DNA from: Lysinibacillus sp. FJAT-14745 | GTDB lineage: Bacteria; Bacillota; Bacilli; Bacillales_A; Planococcaceae | Length of the DNA: 55,768 nucleotides | Reading direction: 5' to 3' | Assembly: GCF_001275675.1 (NCBI RefSeq) | Contig: NZ_LITM01000013.1 | Coordinates: 48,522 to 104,289 of the forward strand | Shown: one piece after another, positions 32,724 through 41,046 of the stretch | Numbering within the stretch: the stretch's first letter is position 1 | How the letters are laid out: every line of letters begins with the position of its first letter | Program-made: the position numbers and the translations under genes | Notes under the pieces: model-generated | What the model was told of the DNA's origin: nothing | The model's input: the letters and a program-made list of their open reading frames with translations, nothing else | Database searches by the model: none

Positions 32724-33824
32724 ATGCGGAAAACACGTATCTTCGGTTTTTTACTGGTGCTGATGGTTATTGTCTTAGCTGCTTGTAGTAGTGACAAGGC
32801 TTCTACAAAAGATGCAAAAGATAGCGACAAAACATCCAATTCTGAAAAGACCGATGTAGCGGCTAAACCATCTGGAAAGCTTGTGATCTATACGGGGCGC
32901 GATGAAGCAATGGTGCAAAAGGTAATCGATCAGTTTAATGAAAAGTACCCGGACATTAAAGTGGAATTTTTAACGATGGGTGCACAGCAAATTTTAGAAC
33001 GCCTACGTGGTGAAAAAGCAAATCCTCAGGCTGATTTTTGGTGGGGCGGTACGCAATCTGCACTAACTGTCGGCGCCAACGAAGGTTTGCTTCACGCTTG
33101 GAAGCCTAGCTTTAACGACTCCATTGATGCGGCTTATAAAGATGCAGATGGTCGTTGGTTTGGTGAAATGTTACTGCCAGAAGTCATCATGATTAACAAG
33201 GATGTATTAACGAAAGAAACGGGTCCACAAGATTGGGATGATTTATTAGATCCAAAGTGGAAGGATAAAATTTTAATTCGTGGTGTGTTAGCATCTGGGA
33301 CGATGCGTACTATTTATTCATCTATGATTTTACGTCAAGGTGCAGATTCGCCTGAGAAGGGCTACGATTGGTTATTAAAATTAGATGCCAACACGAAGGA
33401 ATATACACAAGATCCAAATGCACTTTATTTAAAGATGACACGACAAGAAGGCAGTGTTTCTTTATGGAATTTGCAAGATATTTTATTAAAGAAATATACG
33501 ACTGATTATCCGTTTGATTATATTTATCCGAAAAGTGGTGCACCGATTTTAGTTGATGGTGTTGCAGTTGTCAACAATGCTAAAAACTTAGAAAATGCAA
33601 AGCTCTTCGTAGAGTTCTTATTTGAAAAAGGAATGGTGACTCAACTAGCAAACGATTACTATCAAATTCCTACTCGCTCAGATATCGATAAAGCTGCAAT
33701 GCCTGAGTGGTATAAAGAATTAGACTTGAAAACTTTTGATATAGACTGGAAACTCATGTCTGAAAAAGAAGCAGAATGGATGGAGCATTGGGATAACAAT
33801 ATTAAAGGGCGAGGAAAAAAGTGA
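32724..33824 (+). CDS. Ferric/polyamine-type ABC substrate-binding lipoprotein
   Basis: 366 residues. A lipoprotein signal (MRKTRIFGFLLVLMVIVLAAC, lipobox C21) is followed by a K/S/D-rich linker, then the class-D binding-protein fold beginning GKLVIYTGRDEAMVQKVI, as in AfuA/FbpA and 2-aminoethylphosphonate binding proteins. Ribosome site GGAAGGGGGAAG. It is lipid-anchored outside the membrane and delivers substrate to the duplicated permease. The conserved tyrosine pair of true ferric binding proteins is not evident at the C-terminus (DYYQIPTRSD has one YY), so iron is only one option. First gene of a five-gene operon that continues with catabolic enzymes. Confidence 0.9.
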   Translation: MRKTRIFGFLLVLMVIVLAACSSDKASTKDAKDSDKTSNSEKTDVAAKPSGKLVIYTGRDEAMVQKVIDQFNEKYPDIKVEFLTMGAQQILERLRGEKANPQADFWWGGTQSALTVGANEGLLHAWKPSFNDSIDAAYKDADGRWFGEMLLPEVIMINKDVLTKETGPQDWDDLLDPKWKDKILIRGVLASGTMRTIYSSMILRQGADSPEKGYDWLLKLDANTKEYTQDPNALYLKMTRQEGSVSLWNLQDILLKKYTTDYPFDYIYPKSGAPILVDGVAVVNNAKNLENAKLFVEFLFEKGMVTQLANDYYQIPTRSDIDKAAMPEWYKELDLKTFDIDWKLMSEKEAEWMEHWDNNIKGRGKK

Positions 33825-33880
33825 CCGATTATTAAAGAGTTATGAACTCAAAAACATCTACGAATATTGTTCATGTTTGT

Positions 33881-33909
33881 AAGCCTCGAGTATCTTTTGC
33901 TCGAGGCTT
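33881..33909 (+). promoter_or_regulatory. Intercistronic hairpin after the binding-protein gene
   Basis: AAGCCTCGAG / CTCGAGGCTT, perfect ten-base stem, nine-base loop, without a T-run. It probably stabilises the lipoprotein mRNA and lowers expression of the downstream genes. Confidence 0.6.
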
Positions 33910-33947
33910 CATGTAACTAATTTTCTAACGAGAAAGGAGCATTTCAT

Positions 33948-35018
33948 TTGAAAAGTGTCAAAATAAAAGATGTCTCTAAGAACTTCGGTCAAATTCATGG
34001 CGTAAAAGATTTAGATCTTGATATTAAAGCTGGTGAATTTTTCACTTTCCTCGGTCCAAGTGGTTGTGGGAAAACGACAACACTAAGGATGATAGCCGGC
34101 TTTTATTTCCCAACGAAGGGGAAAATTCTTTTTGATGATCTTGATGTGACAAGGCTTCAACCTAATAAACGGAATATCGGTATGGTGTTTCAAAATTATG
34201 CCCTCTTTCCACATATGACGGTAGACGAAAATATCGCCTTTGGCTTACAAGTACGGAAATTTTCGAAGGCGGAGATCAAGCAAAAGGTTGACCGTATCAG
34301 GGGGCTTGTACATTTATCGCAATATGGTAATCGGAAAATTAATGAATTATCTGGTGGGCAGCAGCAACGGGTTGCATTGGCAAGAGCGCTTGTGATAGAG
34401 CCTGATATTTTATTGCTAGACGAGCCATTGTCGAATTTAGATGCTAAATTGCGCGAAGAAACGCGCGTTGAAATAAAACGTATTCAATCTGAGCTCGGTG
34501 TTACAACCATTTATGTTACGCATGATCAAATGGAAGCTATGTCCATGTCCGATCGGATAATGGTCATGGAAAATGGGAACGTCAGACAAATCGGTACTCC
34601 GCAAGAGATTTATAATCGACCTTCAAACCGCTTCGTAGCAGATTTTATTGGTGAGACAAACTTAATTGAGGCGACAATCGATGCTGTTAATGGTAACGAT
34701 ATACAAGTAAAAACAGCGAATGGACTTGTTCTCACTGGGCGAAAGCAACAAAGCTCCCCCACTTTAACGCATATGATTGGAGACAAAGTGTTTATTTCTA
34801 TTCGTCCTGAATCTATCCATCAAGGTACTGGTGAAAACAACTTAACAGGTAAAATCACTTTTGTTGAATTTACAGGAATTAGTGTGAACTACATTGTGGA
34901 ATGCCTAGATTTTTCACTAAAAGTAATGCTTATTAATATGAACGGTCAATTTAAAAAAATCGGTGAAGAAATCACCTTAAATATAGCCCAAGATTCACTG
35001 TATTTTTTAGGGGAATAG
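33948..35018 (+). CDS. ABC importer ATPase (PotA/FbpC type)
   Basis: 356 residues, starting at TTG 33948 with GAAAGGAG nine bases upstream. Walker A GPSGCGKTT (36-44), Q-loop MVFQNYALFPHMTV, signature ELSGGQQQRVALARAL, Walker B ILLLDEPLSNLDA, switch VTHDQMEA. The C-terminal about 110 residues are a TOBE-type regulatory domain (VFISIRPESIH...). The full-length CUT1/PotA architecture fits the duplicated permease encoded 12 bases later. It powers uptake of the unknown substrate. Confidence 0.92.
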   Translation: MKSVKIKDVSKNFGQIHGVKDLDLDIKAGEFFTFLGPSGCGKTTTLRMIAGFYFPTKGKILFDDLDVTRLQPNKRNIGMVFQNYALFPHMTVDENIAFGLQVRKFSKAEIKQKVDRIRGLVHLSQYGNRKINELSGGQQQRVALARALVIEPDILLLDEPLSNLDAKLREETRVEIKRIQSELGVTTIYVTHDQMEAMSMSDRIMVMENGNVRQIGTPQEIYNRPSNRFVADFIGETNLIEATIDAVNGNDIQVKTANGLVLTGRKQQSSPTLTHMIGDKVFISIRPESIHQGTGENNLTGKITFVEFTGISVNYIVECLDFSLKVMLINMNGQFKKIGEEITLNIAQDSLYFLGE

Positions 35019-35030
35019 GAGGGTACCAAC

Positions 35031-36752
35031 ATGGAAAAAACACACCTCAAACCTTCTGAAGGAAATGCATGGACACGACTAACTAGCTCAAATTGGTTTG
35101 TCTATATTTTAGTTGCACCTTTATTTTTAGTGTTGTTTGCCTATGTAGTATACCCGTTCTATCAAACTTTTAAAGAAAGCTTTTCTGGTGCTGACGCACT
35201 ATCTAATTATAAAAACTTTTTTAATATAGCTAGCCCAGCAAATTTAGAGGCATTGTGGACTAGTATATATATATCCGTTATCAGTGTTATTTGCTGTGCA
35301 ATCGTCGGTGTAACTATGGCATTTCTACTGGAACGCTATGATTTCCCAGGCAGACGGATGCTCTCTGTTTTAGTATTGGTACCCATGGCTCTTCCGCCGT
35401 TAGTAGGTGTACTGTCCTTTACATTTTTGTATGGAGAGAGTGGTATTTTCCCACGTGCGTTTCAGCACCTATTCGGTTTAGAGCAAGTACCTTTTTCATT
35501 AAAAGGCATATGGGGGGTTATCGTAGTACATACATTCACTATGTACACTTACTTCTACTTAACCGCCTCAGCAGCTATAAAAGGTCTTGATCCAGCTTTA
35601 GAAGAAGCCGCAACTAGCTTAGGTGCCGGGCGTGTTCGAGTATGGACAAAGGTTATTTTGCCCATGTTGACACCCTCGATTGTTGCCTCATCCTTACTCG
35701 TATTTATGATATCTATGGCATCCTACACTGCACCTTTAATGTTCGGTGTCGAACGCACGATGACAATGCAAATCTATTTATCACGTACGAATGGAAATTT
35801 AGATATGGCAGCGACACAATCTATGATTTTATCCTTTGTGTCCATTACCTTCTTAATTATTATGCGCTGGTATCAGAACCGCCGAAACTATCAAAATCTC
35901 AGCAAAGGTATTAGTGTTCATCGATCTGAAGTATCTTCAAAAAGCATGAAAATTATAGCGACTATTGCGTCTTTCATAGGTACATTAATTTTAATATTGC
36001 CGATTTTAGTGCTTATATTAATTTCATTTTCCGTTGATGGTGCCTGGAAAACACAAATTCTACCAACAGACTATACATTGGATCATTATCAAGCACTTTT
36101 TACAGATGAACGGACGTGGCGACCGATTTGGAATTCCGTTCGAATGGGGATCGTTGCAACACTCGGCAATATCATTTTCGGTGTTGCGGCTGCCTATGCT
36201 ATGGTTCGGTTAAATTTTAAAGGTAAAACATTACTCGATATTTTAATCATGGTTCCTTGGGCATTGCCGGGGACGGTTGTAGCTGTCAATTTAATAGCAG
36301 CCTTTAGTACGGAAAATATATTCTCCTTTAATCAGGTTCTTATCGGGACGTTCTGGATTTTGCCGTTAGCTTATTTTATTAGACATTTACCTCTTGTTTT
36401 CCGATCGACATCAGCATCACTTGTTCAATTAGATCAATCTATCGAAGAAGCATCACGAAGTTTAGGTGCAACATGGTGGTATTCATTTAGACGTATTGTC
36501 CTACCACTTACATTTACAGGCATTTTGGCAGGTACATTACTCGCACTTGTTCAAAGCTTTGGCGAATTCGTAGCGTCTATCCTTATATACAGTACGTCAA
36601 CAATCCCATTATCAGTAGCAATATTCCAAAAATTGTATTCTTTTAAATTTGGAACTGCTTGTGCATATGGCGTCTTACAAATTTGTTTAATTTTAATTGT
36701 ACTTATTATTTCCGAGAAGTTATCTAAAGGCAGTGCTGGTTCGGCCATATAA
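35031..36752 (+). CDS. Duplicated ABC importer permease (FbpB/ThiP type)
   Basis: 573 residues made of two six-helix halves (about 25-290 and 305-565), each with an EAA loop: EEAATSLGAGRVRVWTKVILP and EEASRSLGATWWYSFRRIVLP. Such fused permeases are typical of ferric, thiamine and aminoethylphosphonate importers, so one chain forms the whole channel. The N-terminal 20 residues are cytosolic. Ribosome site GGAGGG before the ATG. Followed after 27 bases by the lyase gene. Confidence 0.9.
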   Translation: MEKTHLKPSEGNAWTRLTSSNWFVYILVAPLFLVLFAYVVYPFYQTFKESFSGADALSNYKNFFNIASPANLEALWTSIYISVISVICCAIVGVTMAFLLERYDFPGRRMLSVLVLVPMALPPLVGVLSFTFLYGESGIFPRAFQHLFGLEQVPFSLKGIWGVIVVHTFTMYTYFYLTASAAIKGLDPALEEAATSLGAGRVRVWTKVILPMLTPSIVASSLLVFMISMASYTAPLMFGVERTMTMQIYLSRTNGNLDMAATQSMILSFVSITFLIIMRWYQNRRNYQNLSKGISVHRSEVSSKSMKIIATIASFIGTLILILPILVLILISFSVDGAWKTQILPTDYTLDHYQALFTDERTWRPIWNSVRMGIVATLGNIIFGVAAAYAMVRLNFKGKTLLDILIMVPWALPGTVVAVNLIAAFSTENIFSFNQVLIGTFWILPLAYFIRHLPLVFRSTSASLVQLDQSIEEASRSLGATWWYSFRRIVLPLTFTGILAGTLLALVQSFGEFVASILIYSTSTIPLSVAIFQKLYSFKFGTACAYGVLQICLILIVLIISEKLSKGSAGSAI

Positions 36753-36779
36753 CTGCCAATCTACTAGGAGGCAATTAAT

Positions 36780-38294
36780 ATGTTTGAAGATTTCCGCAAC
36801 AAAACCCAGCAAGAAGATGGGATGAACTTCCCTTCTAATATTTATCGTAAAATCGTCTTACAGCCGGCTTATGATGAGGCCAAGAAAAACTTTTTAACAA
36901 TTATGCTACAAATCAATATTGCACACTTAAAAATGTTAGAAGAACAGGGTCTAGTAAAAAAAGAAGACGCTAAAGAAATTGGTACTGCTTTGAAAAAACT
37001 AGACTTGAACTATTTTCGTATAGAAGATTACAGCCCGCGATATGAGGATTTGTTTTTCCGCATCGAAAATAAATTAATAGAGCTTGCTGGCGACGTTGCT
37101 GGGAATCTTCACATTGGTAGAAGTCGTAATGATATGGGTATTGCCATCTATCGCATGACTTTAAGAAAAAAATTGTTATTGCTTATGCGAGAATTACTGA
37201 CATTACGGGATGATTTAATCGCAGCTGCTGAGGAGCACGTTGATACGATTATGATTGGCTATACACATACGCAACAGGCTCAGCCAACAACCTTTGCGCA
37301 TTATTTAAAAGCTGTCATCGATCAACTTGAACGAGATTTTGAACGTTTACAGCACGTCTATAAAACGGTGAATCGCAGTAGTATGGGGGCTGCGGCATTA
37401 ACGACAACAGGCTTCAATATTAATCGAGAACGCATGCGTGAGTTATTGGCCTTCGATGATATTATCGAAAATGCGTGGGATGCTGTTGCTGGTGCAGATT
37501 ATATTGCAGAGGCAGCGAGTATTGTTCAGCTTGCGGCACTTAATCTCGGCCGCACATCCCAAGATTTTTTATTATGGGCTACACAGGAATTCAATGCATT
37601 TACACTAGCAAGCCCGTACGTGCAAGTTAGCTCTATCATGCCACAAAAGCGCAATCCTGTTTCGATCGAGCATACACGTTCATTGCTCTCAGCGGTTGTT
37701 GGTGATGCTAGTACTGTATTACAAATGGTACATAATACACCTTTTGGAGATATCGTAGACACAGAGGATGATATGCAACCATATTTATGGCGCGCCATTG
37801 ACCGTTTAATAGGTATTTATAAACTATTTGGTTCACTTGTTGTCACGATGGATGTAAACAAGAAAAAACTAAGAAGTCGAGCAGAAAATAGTTTTGCCAA
37901 TGTGACAGAGCTTGCCGATACACTAGTGCGCTCGGAAGGTATTTCATTCCGCCAAGCACATAGTATAGTTAGTAAATGTATTAAAGTATTGCTCGCTCAT
38001 GGTGAGGAATCTCTAGCAAGTCTTACATGGGGGCTTACCAATACACAATCCAAATTAATTACTGGTAAACCATTAAAAATTTCCGAGGAAGATTTTTATC
38101 ACACATTAAAACCAGAGACTTTCGTTGCTGTACGTACATTACTTGGTGGTCCGGCACCCGTAACGATGAAAGCATCTCTTGAACGCTCGAAGGAAAATAC
38201 TCATAACCTTTATGAGTGGATTCGTTTGAAGGAGGCTATGATTATTGAAGCAGAAAAACAATTAACAGTATATATAGAGGAATGGAATCAATGA
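36780..38294 (+). CDS. Argininosuccinate lyase-superfamily enzyme in an ABC-importer operon
   Basis: 504 residues against about 460 for ArgH. The superfamily motifs are present: HIGRSRND (111-118), YTHTQQAQPT with the general acid H163, and the flexible loop SSIMPQKRNP with the catalytic serine at 284-285. The loop diverges from ArgH (KRNPVSIE instead of KKNPDxxE), as does the GTTFPIDR region (here TTTGFNINRE). No argG or other arginine gene is near. The enzyme presumably splits a C-N bond and frees fumarate or a similar acid; a close conceptual parallel is EDDS lyase. In the operon it follows the importer and overlaps the BadF-type kinase gene. Its true substrate is unknown. Confidence 0.85.
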   Translation: MFEDFRNKTQQEDGMNFPSNIYRKIVLQPAYDEAKKNFLTIMLQINIAHLKMLEEQGLVKKEDAKEIGTALKKLDLNYFRIEDYSPRYEDLFFRIENKLIELAGDVAGNLHIGRSRNDMGIAIYRMTLRKKLLLLMRELLTLRDDLIAAAEEHVDTIMIGYTHTQQAQPTTFAHYLKAVIDQLERDFERLQHVYKTVNRSSMGAAALTTTGFNINRERMRELLAFDDIIENAWDAVAGADYIAEAASIVQLAALNLGRTSQDFLLWATQEFNAFTLASPYVQVSSIMPQKRNPVSIEHTRSLLSAVVGDASTVLQMVHNTPFGDIVDTEDDMQPYLWRAIDRLIGIYKLFGSLVVTMDVNKKKLRSRAENSFANVTELADTLVRSEGISFRQAHSIVSKCIKVLLAHGEESLASLTWGLTNTQSKLITGKPLKISEEDFYHTLKPETFVAVRTLLGGPAPVTMKASLERSKENTHNLYEWIRLKEAMIIEAEKQLTVYIEEWNQ

Positions 38295-39238
38295 TGGGAT
38301 GGCTACTTATTATTGACGGTGGTGCTACAAAAACGGCATGTGCGCTCGTACATGCCGAGTCTGGTGAAATAAAATATACAACATCAACAAGTGGCTCGAA
38401 TTATCAAGCAATCGGTGCTGCGTCTGCTACAGAAATATTGCAAGCGTTATTAGTAAACGTGCAGGACTTTTTGCAACAGCAAAATTACTCAAATATTGCT
38501 GTAGCTACTTTTGCAATGGCTGGGATTGATTCTCCCAAAGATCATGAAATCGTATCGGCAATCATTCATAGTGCTATATCGGCATTACAGTTAAAAATAG
38601 ATACGCTTCTTATAGAAAATGATGCACAAGCCACTTTACTTGGTGTTACTGCTGGACAGGCAGGCGCATTGCTCATTGCTGGAACAGGAGCCATTGCGTA
38701 CGCATTTGATGGTACACAAGTAGTACGTGCAGGTGGTTGGGGGCATCGTGCAGGAGATGAAGGCAGTGGCTATTGGTTAGGGCAAGAAGTCATACGTGCC
38801 ATTTTCCGCATGGAAGACGGGCGTGGTGAGCAGACCATATTAAAAAATGCTGTCTATGATCACTTAAGGATCCAAGATGTTACAGAGCTAGCTACATGGC
38901 TGTTCCATCCATCCTACACGAATGCACAGCTAGCAAAAATGGGCGCATTTTTAGCAGATGCCGTGACCAAAAAGGATTCATGCGCCATTCAAATATCAAC
39001 GCGTGCTGCCCATGAATTAGTGCTCCTTGCATGCGCGGTGTTGAAAAAAGTTGACTATCAAGGCGAAGCATTTAGCCTTTATTGTAATGGTGGTGCCATT
39101 AAGCATAATCCATTCATTTTTAAAATTTTTTCACAGGAAATGAAATCGATGCATCCGCAAATTGAAGTTTCTCTGTGTCAGCATCAACCAATCTATTATC
39201 TTATGGAGCAAACAAAAAGGGCCTATGACAGTTTGTAA
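38291..39238 (+). CDS. BadF/BadG/NagK-type ATPase (amino-sugar kinase-like)
   Basis: 315 residues from the ATG at 38291, which overlaps the lyase stop as ATGA with GAGG ten bases upstream; the ATG at 38282 is too near that site. It has the ASKHA fold: phosphate-1 DGGATKT (9-15), a second motif ALLIAGTGAIAYAF, and the GGWGHRAGDEGSGYWLG block typical of N-acetylglucosamine/N-acetylmuramate kinases. It would phosphorylate a sugar or amino-sugar hydroxyl with ATP, or act on a product of the lyase. Translational coupling to the lyase supports a joint pathway. Confidence 0.87.
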   Translation: MMGWLLIIDGGATKTACALVHAESGEIKYTTSTSGSNYQAIGAASATEILQALLVNVQDFLQQQNYSNIAVATFAMAGIDSPKDHEIVSAIIHSAISALQLKIDTLLIENDAQATLLGVTAGQAGALLIAGTGAIAYAFDGTQVVRAGGWGHRAGDEGSGYWLGQEVIRAIFRMEDGRGEQTILKNAVYDHLRIQDVTELATWLFHPSYTNAQLAKMGAFLADAVTKKDSCAIQISTRAAHELVLLACAVLKKVDYQGEAFSLYCNGGAIKHNPFIFKIFSQEMKSMHPQIEVSLCQHQPIYYLMEQTKRAYDSL

Positions 39239-39248
39239 TGTCATAGGC
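39221..39248 (+). terminator. Probable terminator of the ABC/lyase/kinase operon
   Basis: GCCTATGACA / TGTCATAGGC, perfect ten-base stem, with the kinase stop codon in the loop. The T-run (TCTTCATATTATT) is weak. Confidence 0.65.
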
Positions 39249-39336
39249 TCTTCATATTATTAAAAACTATTATGTTGATGAAATCAAGGCGTCTATAATA
39301 TATGGACATGCCCGATGATATACTCTATGTGAAGCG

Positions 39337-39574
39337 GTTGATTGGAGTGGAGACTGGGCGACTCCTTGGGGATTAGCGATATAGAGGAACGAAGGCTAAA
39401 AACATCACGTCCTGTGATAACGCCTTCGTGACCAACATCGTGTTGGCCCAAGCGGCTCATCGGACGCTCCCAGGAAGCTCTGCTCTGCGCGAAAGCAAAG
39501 CGTCAGCTACAAATGTTTTCTGTAGCGAAAGCAAAGCGTCAGCTACAAAGCGCCCAGTCGGAACGGAAATCAAC
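39337..39574 (-). repeat. Dispersed intergenic repeat, family B, copy 2 (with tandem insert)
   Basis: Opposite orientation to the copy at 43670-43833. Ends are inverted: GTTGATTGGAGTGGAGACTGGGC at the left (in two parts GTTGAT and GACTGGGC) and GCCCAGTC ... ATCAAC at the right. It carries an extra segment at about 39488-39550, in which a block GCGAAAGCAAAGCGTCAGCT-ACAAA occurs twice, separated by TGTTTTCTGTA. A similar block lies at 55540-55577 next to the rRNA operon. It fills most of the 408-base gap between the kinase and the transglutaminase-like gene. Confidence 0.75.
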
Positions 39575-39646
39575 CCCTCGTTTTGCAGAAGAGTCATTCT
39601 TTATTTAACTGTAATGTCAAAAGCTCTTTATTTTTAGCAAATATCA

Positions 39647-40942
39647 TTAAAGCGCCATTTTTTTCAGTTCATTTGTCGTGAAATATAAATAACTGTTCTT
39701 CACAAATAAATCCTTCGTTTCTTCCCTATTTAACATTTGTTCTCCGCTTCCATCCGGACGAATCTTCGTTAAATACGCTCCGTGTGAATAATTGCTAAAA
39801 TATAGCCAGCCATCTGCATAAACAACGTACTGTGCACGCGAATTGGAGATGCGTTTCGATTTACCTGTTTGTAAATCAAGCACGTACAATTTATTATCAT
39901 CAGATACATTACTATAAAATATTTGTTGCCCTACCTGTGCAGCGAAATCTACATTGTGAAAGTAGTTATACATCGTACTCGTTGCTTTCGGGTAGTCTTT
40001 AGCAATCCACGAATGATCTTTTGCCATTGTTCGATCATCCACTAAAAAATATTGATAGCGTACCGCTCCTTTACGATCAGGTACCGGATCATTCCATGTA
40101 GTATCGAGGTGATACCAATGACCGTTCAGCTTTACTAAATTCCATGCATGTCCTTCCTGTCCGACATAGCCTACTATATATTTTGTTTCTATCCCTAGCT
40201 TTTGTAACATCGAATGAGCCAGCAATGCATAGCCCTGACAAACGCCACCATGTTCCGCAAGCACTGTATAAGCGCTATGTGGACTTGACTTCGTTTGATC
40301 CGTATAGGCGGTATTGGCAACGATATAATCATTGACAGCCCTAACCTTCTCTACATCACTTGATGCTTTTTTATTGATAGAGGCTACAATCTCTTGCACA
40401 TTCATTTCAACAAATGCTGCCTGCTCTGGTGTCATTAAATAACTTTGCTCTCCAAAGATTGTGGCCGTTCTTCCTCCATATTCAAAACGAATTGAGTGTT
40501 TACTAATATGCCCATATACATAATCATCTCGTTTTATAGCATTTTCATAGGCTTCTTCCACTAGCTGTTCAATTCGTTGTGTATTGCCTTTATATTGAAT
40601 CTCAAACTTAGGTGAAAAACTACTGTAGTACGCATACATCGCATCAGCCATTTCCTTTGCATTTGTTACAACTAACTTTGCTTCAGGTTTTTTGGCTGCT
40701 GGAGCTGTAACGGCTACTCCTTCTTCTGGCTTTTCTTCTATAGGTGTGGCCGTTTCAATGGAGGTATTCTCTGAAAGTTTAGCAGTAACGTCTATAATTT
40801 TTTCCTTTGTTGAGAGAAGCATCGTTTCTATTTCATCATTATTTGCCCAAGTTATCACTTGTTGTACAACTGCTTTACCAGCCGTATAAATGGGGTCAAT
40901 AAAAATAATAATAATTACGATAATGGCTAATTTTTTCCACAA
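39647..40942 (-). CDS. Membrane-anchored transglutaminase-like protein with C-terminal DUF5050-type domain
   Basis: 431 residues from TTG 40942, chosen because GGAGGTGAG lies just upstream; the open frame continues to 41026 through the previous gene's terminator, which rules out longer starts. An N-terminal helix (about 3-22) anchors it outside. An acidic, alanine/proline-rich spacer follows, then a transglutaminase-like domain with Cys in GGVCQGYA, His in GHAWNLV and Asp in HLDTTWND, the thiol-protease-type triad. The last about 110 residues contain repeats (IFYSNVSDDNKLYVLDL..., WLYFSNYS) of the beta-propeller-like DUF5050 kind. Paralogue of the next gene; substrate unknown, probably cell-wall or surface proteins. 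Confidence 0.85.
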   Translation of the reverse strand: MWKKLAIIVIIIIFIDPIYTAGKAVVQQVITWANNDEIETMLLSTKEKIIDVTAKLSENTSIETATPIEEKPEEGVAVTAPAAKKPEAKLVVTNAKEMADAMYAYYSSFSPKFEIQYKGNTQRIEQLVEEAYENAIKRDDYVYGHISKHSIRFEYGGRTATIFGEQSYLMTPEQAAFVEMNVQEIVASINKKASSDVEKVRAVNDYIVANTAYTDQTKSSPHSAYTVLAEHGGVCQGYALLAHSMLQKLGIETKYIVGYVGQEGHAWNLVKLNGHWYHLDTTWNDPVPDRKGAVRYQYFLVDDRTMAKDHSWIAKDYPKATSTMYNYFHNVDFAAQVGQQIFYSNVSDDNKLYVLDLQTGKSKRISNSRAQYVVYADGWLYFSNYSHGAYLTKIRPDGSGEQMLNREETKDLFVKNSYLYFTTNELKKMAL

Positions 40943-40989
40943 AATCCTCACCTCCAACCGTTTTCCTGTTTTCATTATATACAAAAAAA

Positions 40990-41020
40990 GCACAAAGGAC
41001 TCACTCGGAAGTCCTTGTGC
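40990..41020 (-). terminator. Terminator between the two transglutaminase-like genes
   Basis: GCACAAGGAC pairs with GTCCTTTGTGC across ten bases; TTTTTTT follows on the minus strand. The downstream paralogue must therefore have its own promoter; a TATAAT hexamer lies at 40974-40979. Confidence 0.85.
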
Positions 41021-41046
41021 TTTCATTTTATAAAGATAGTTGAAGA

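Noticed and set aside
36780..38294. Arginine biosynthesis gene argH
   Set aside because: No argG or other arginine gene nearby, altered active-site loop, and operon context with an importer and a kinase.
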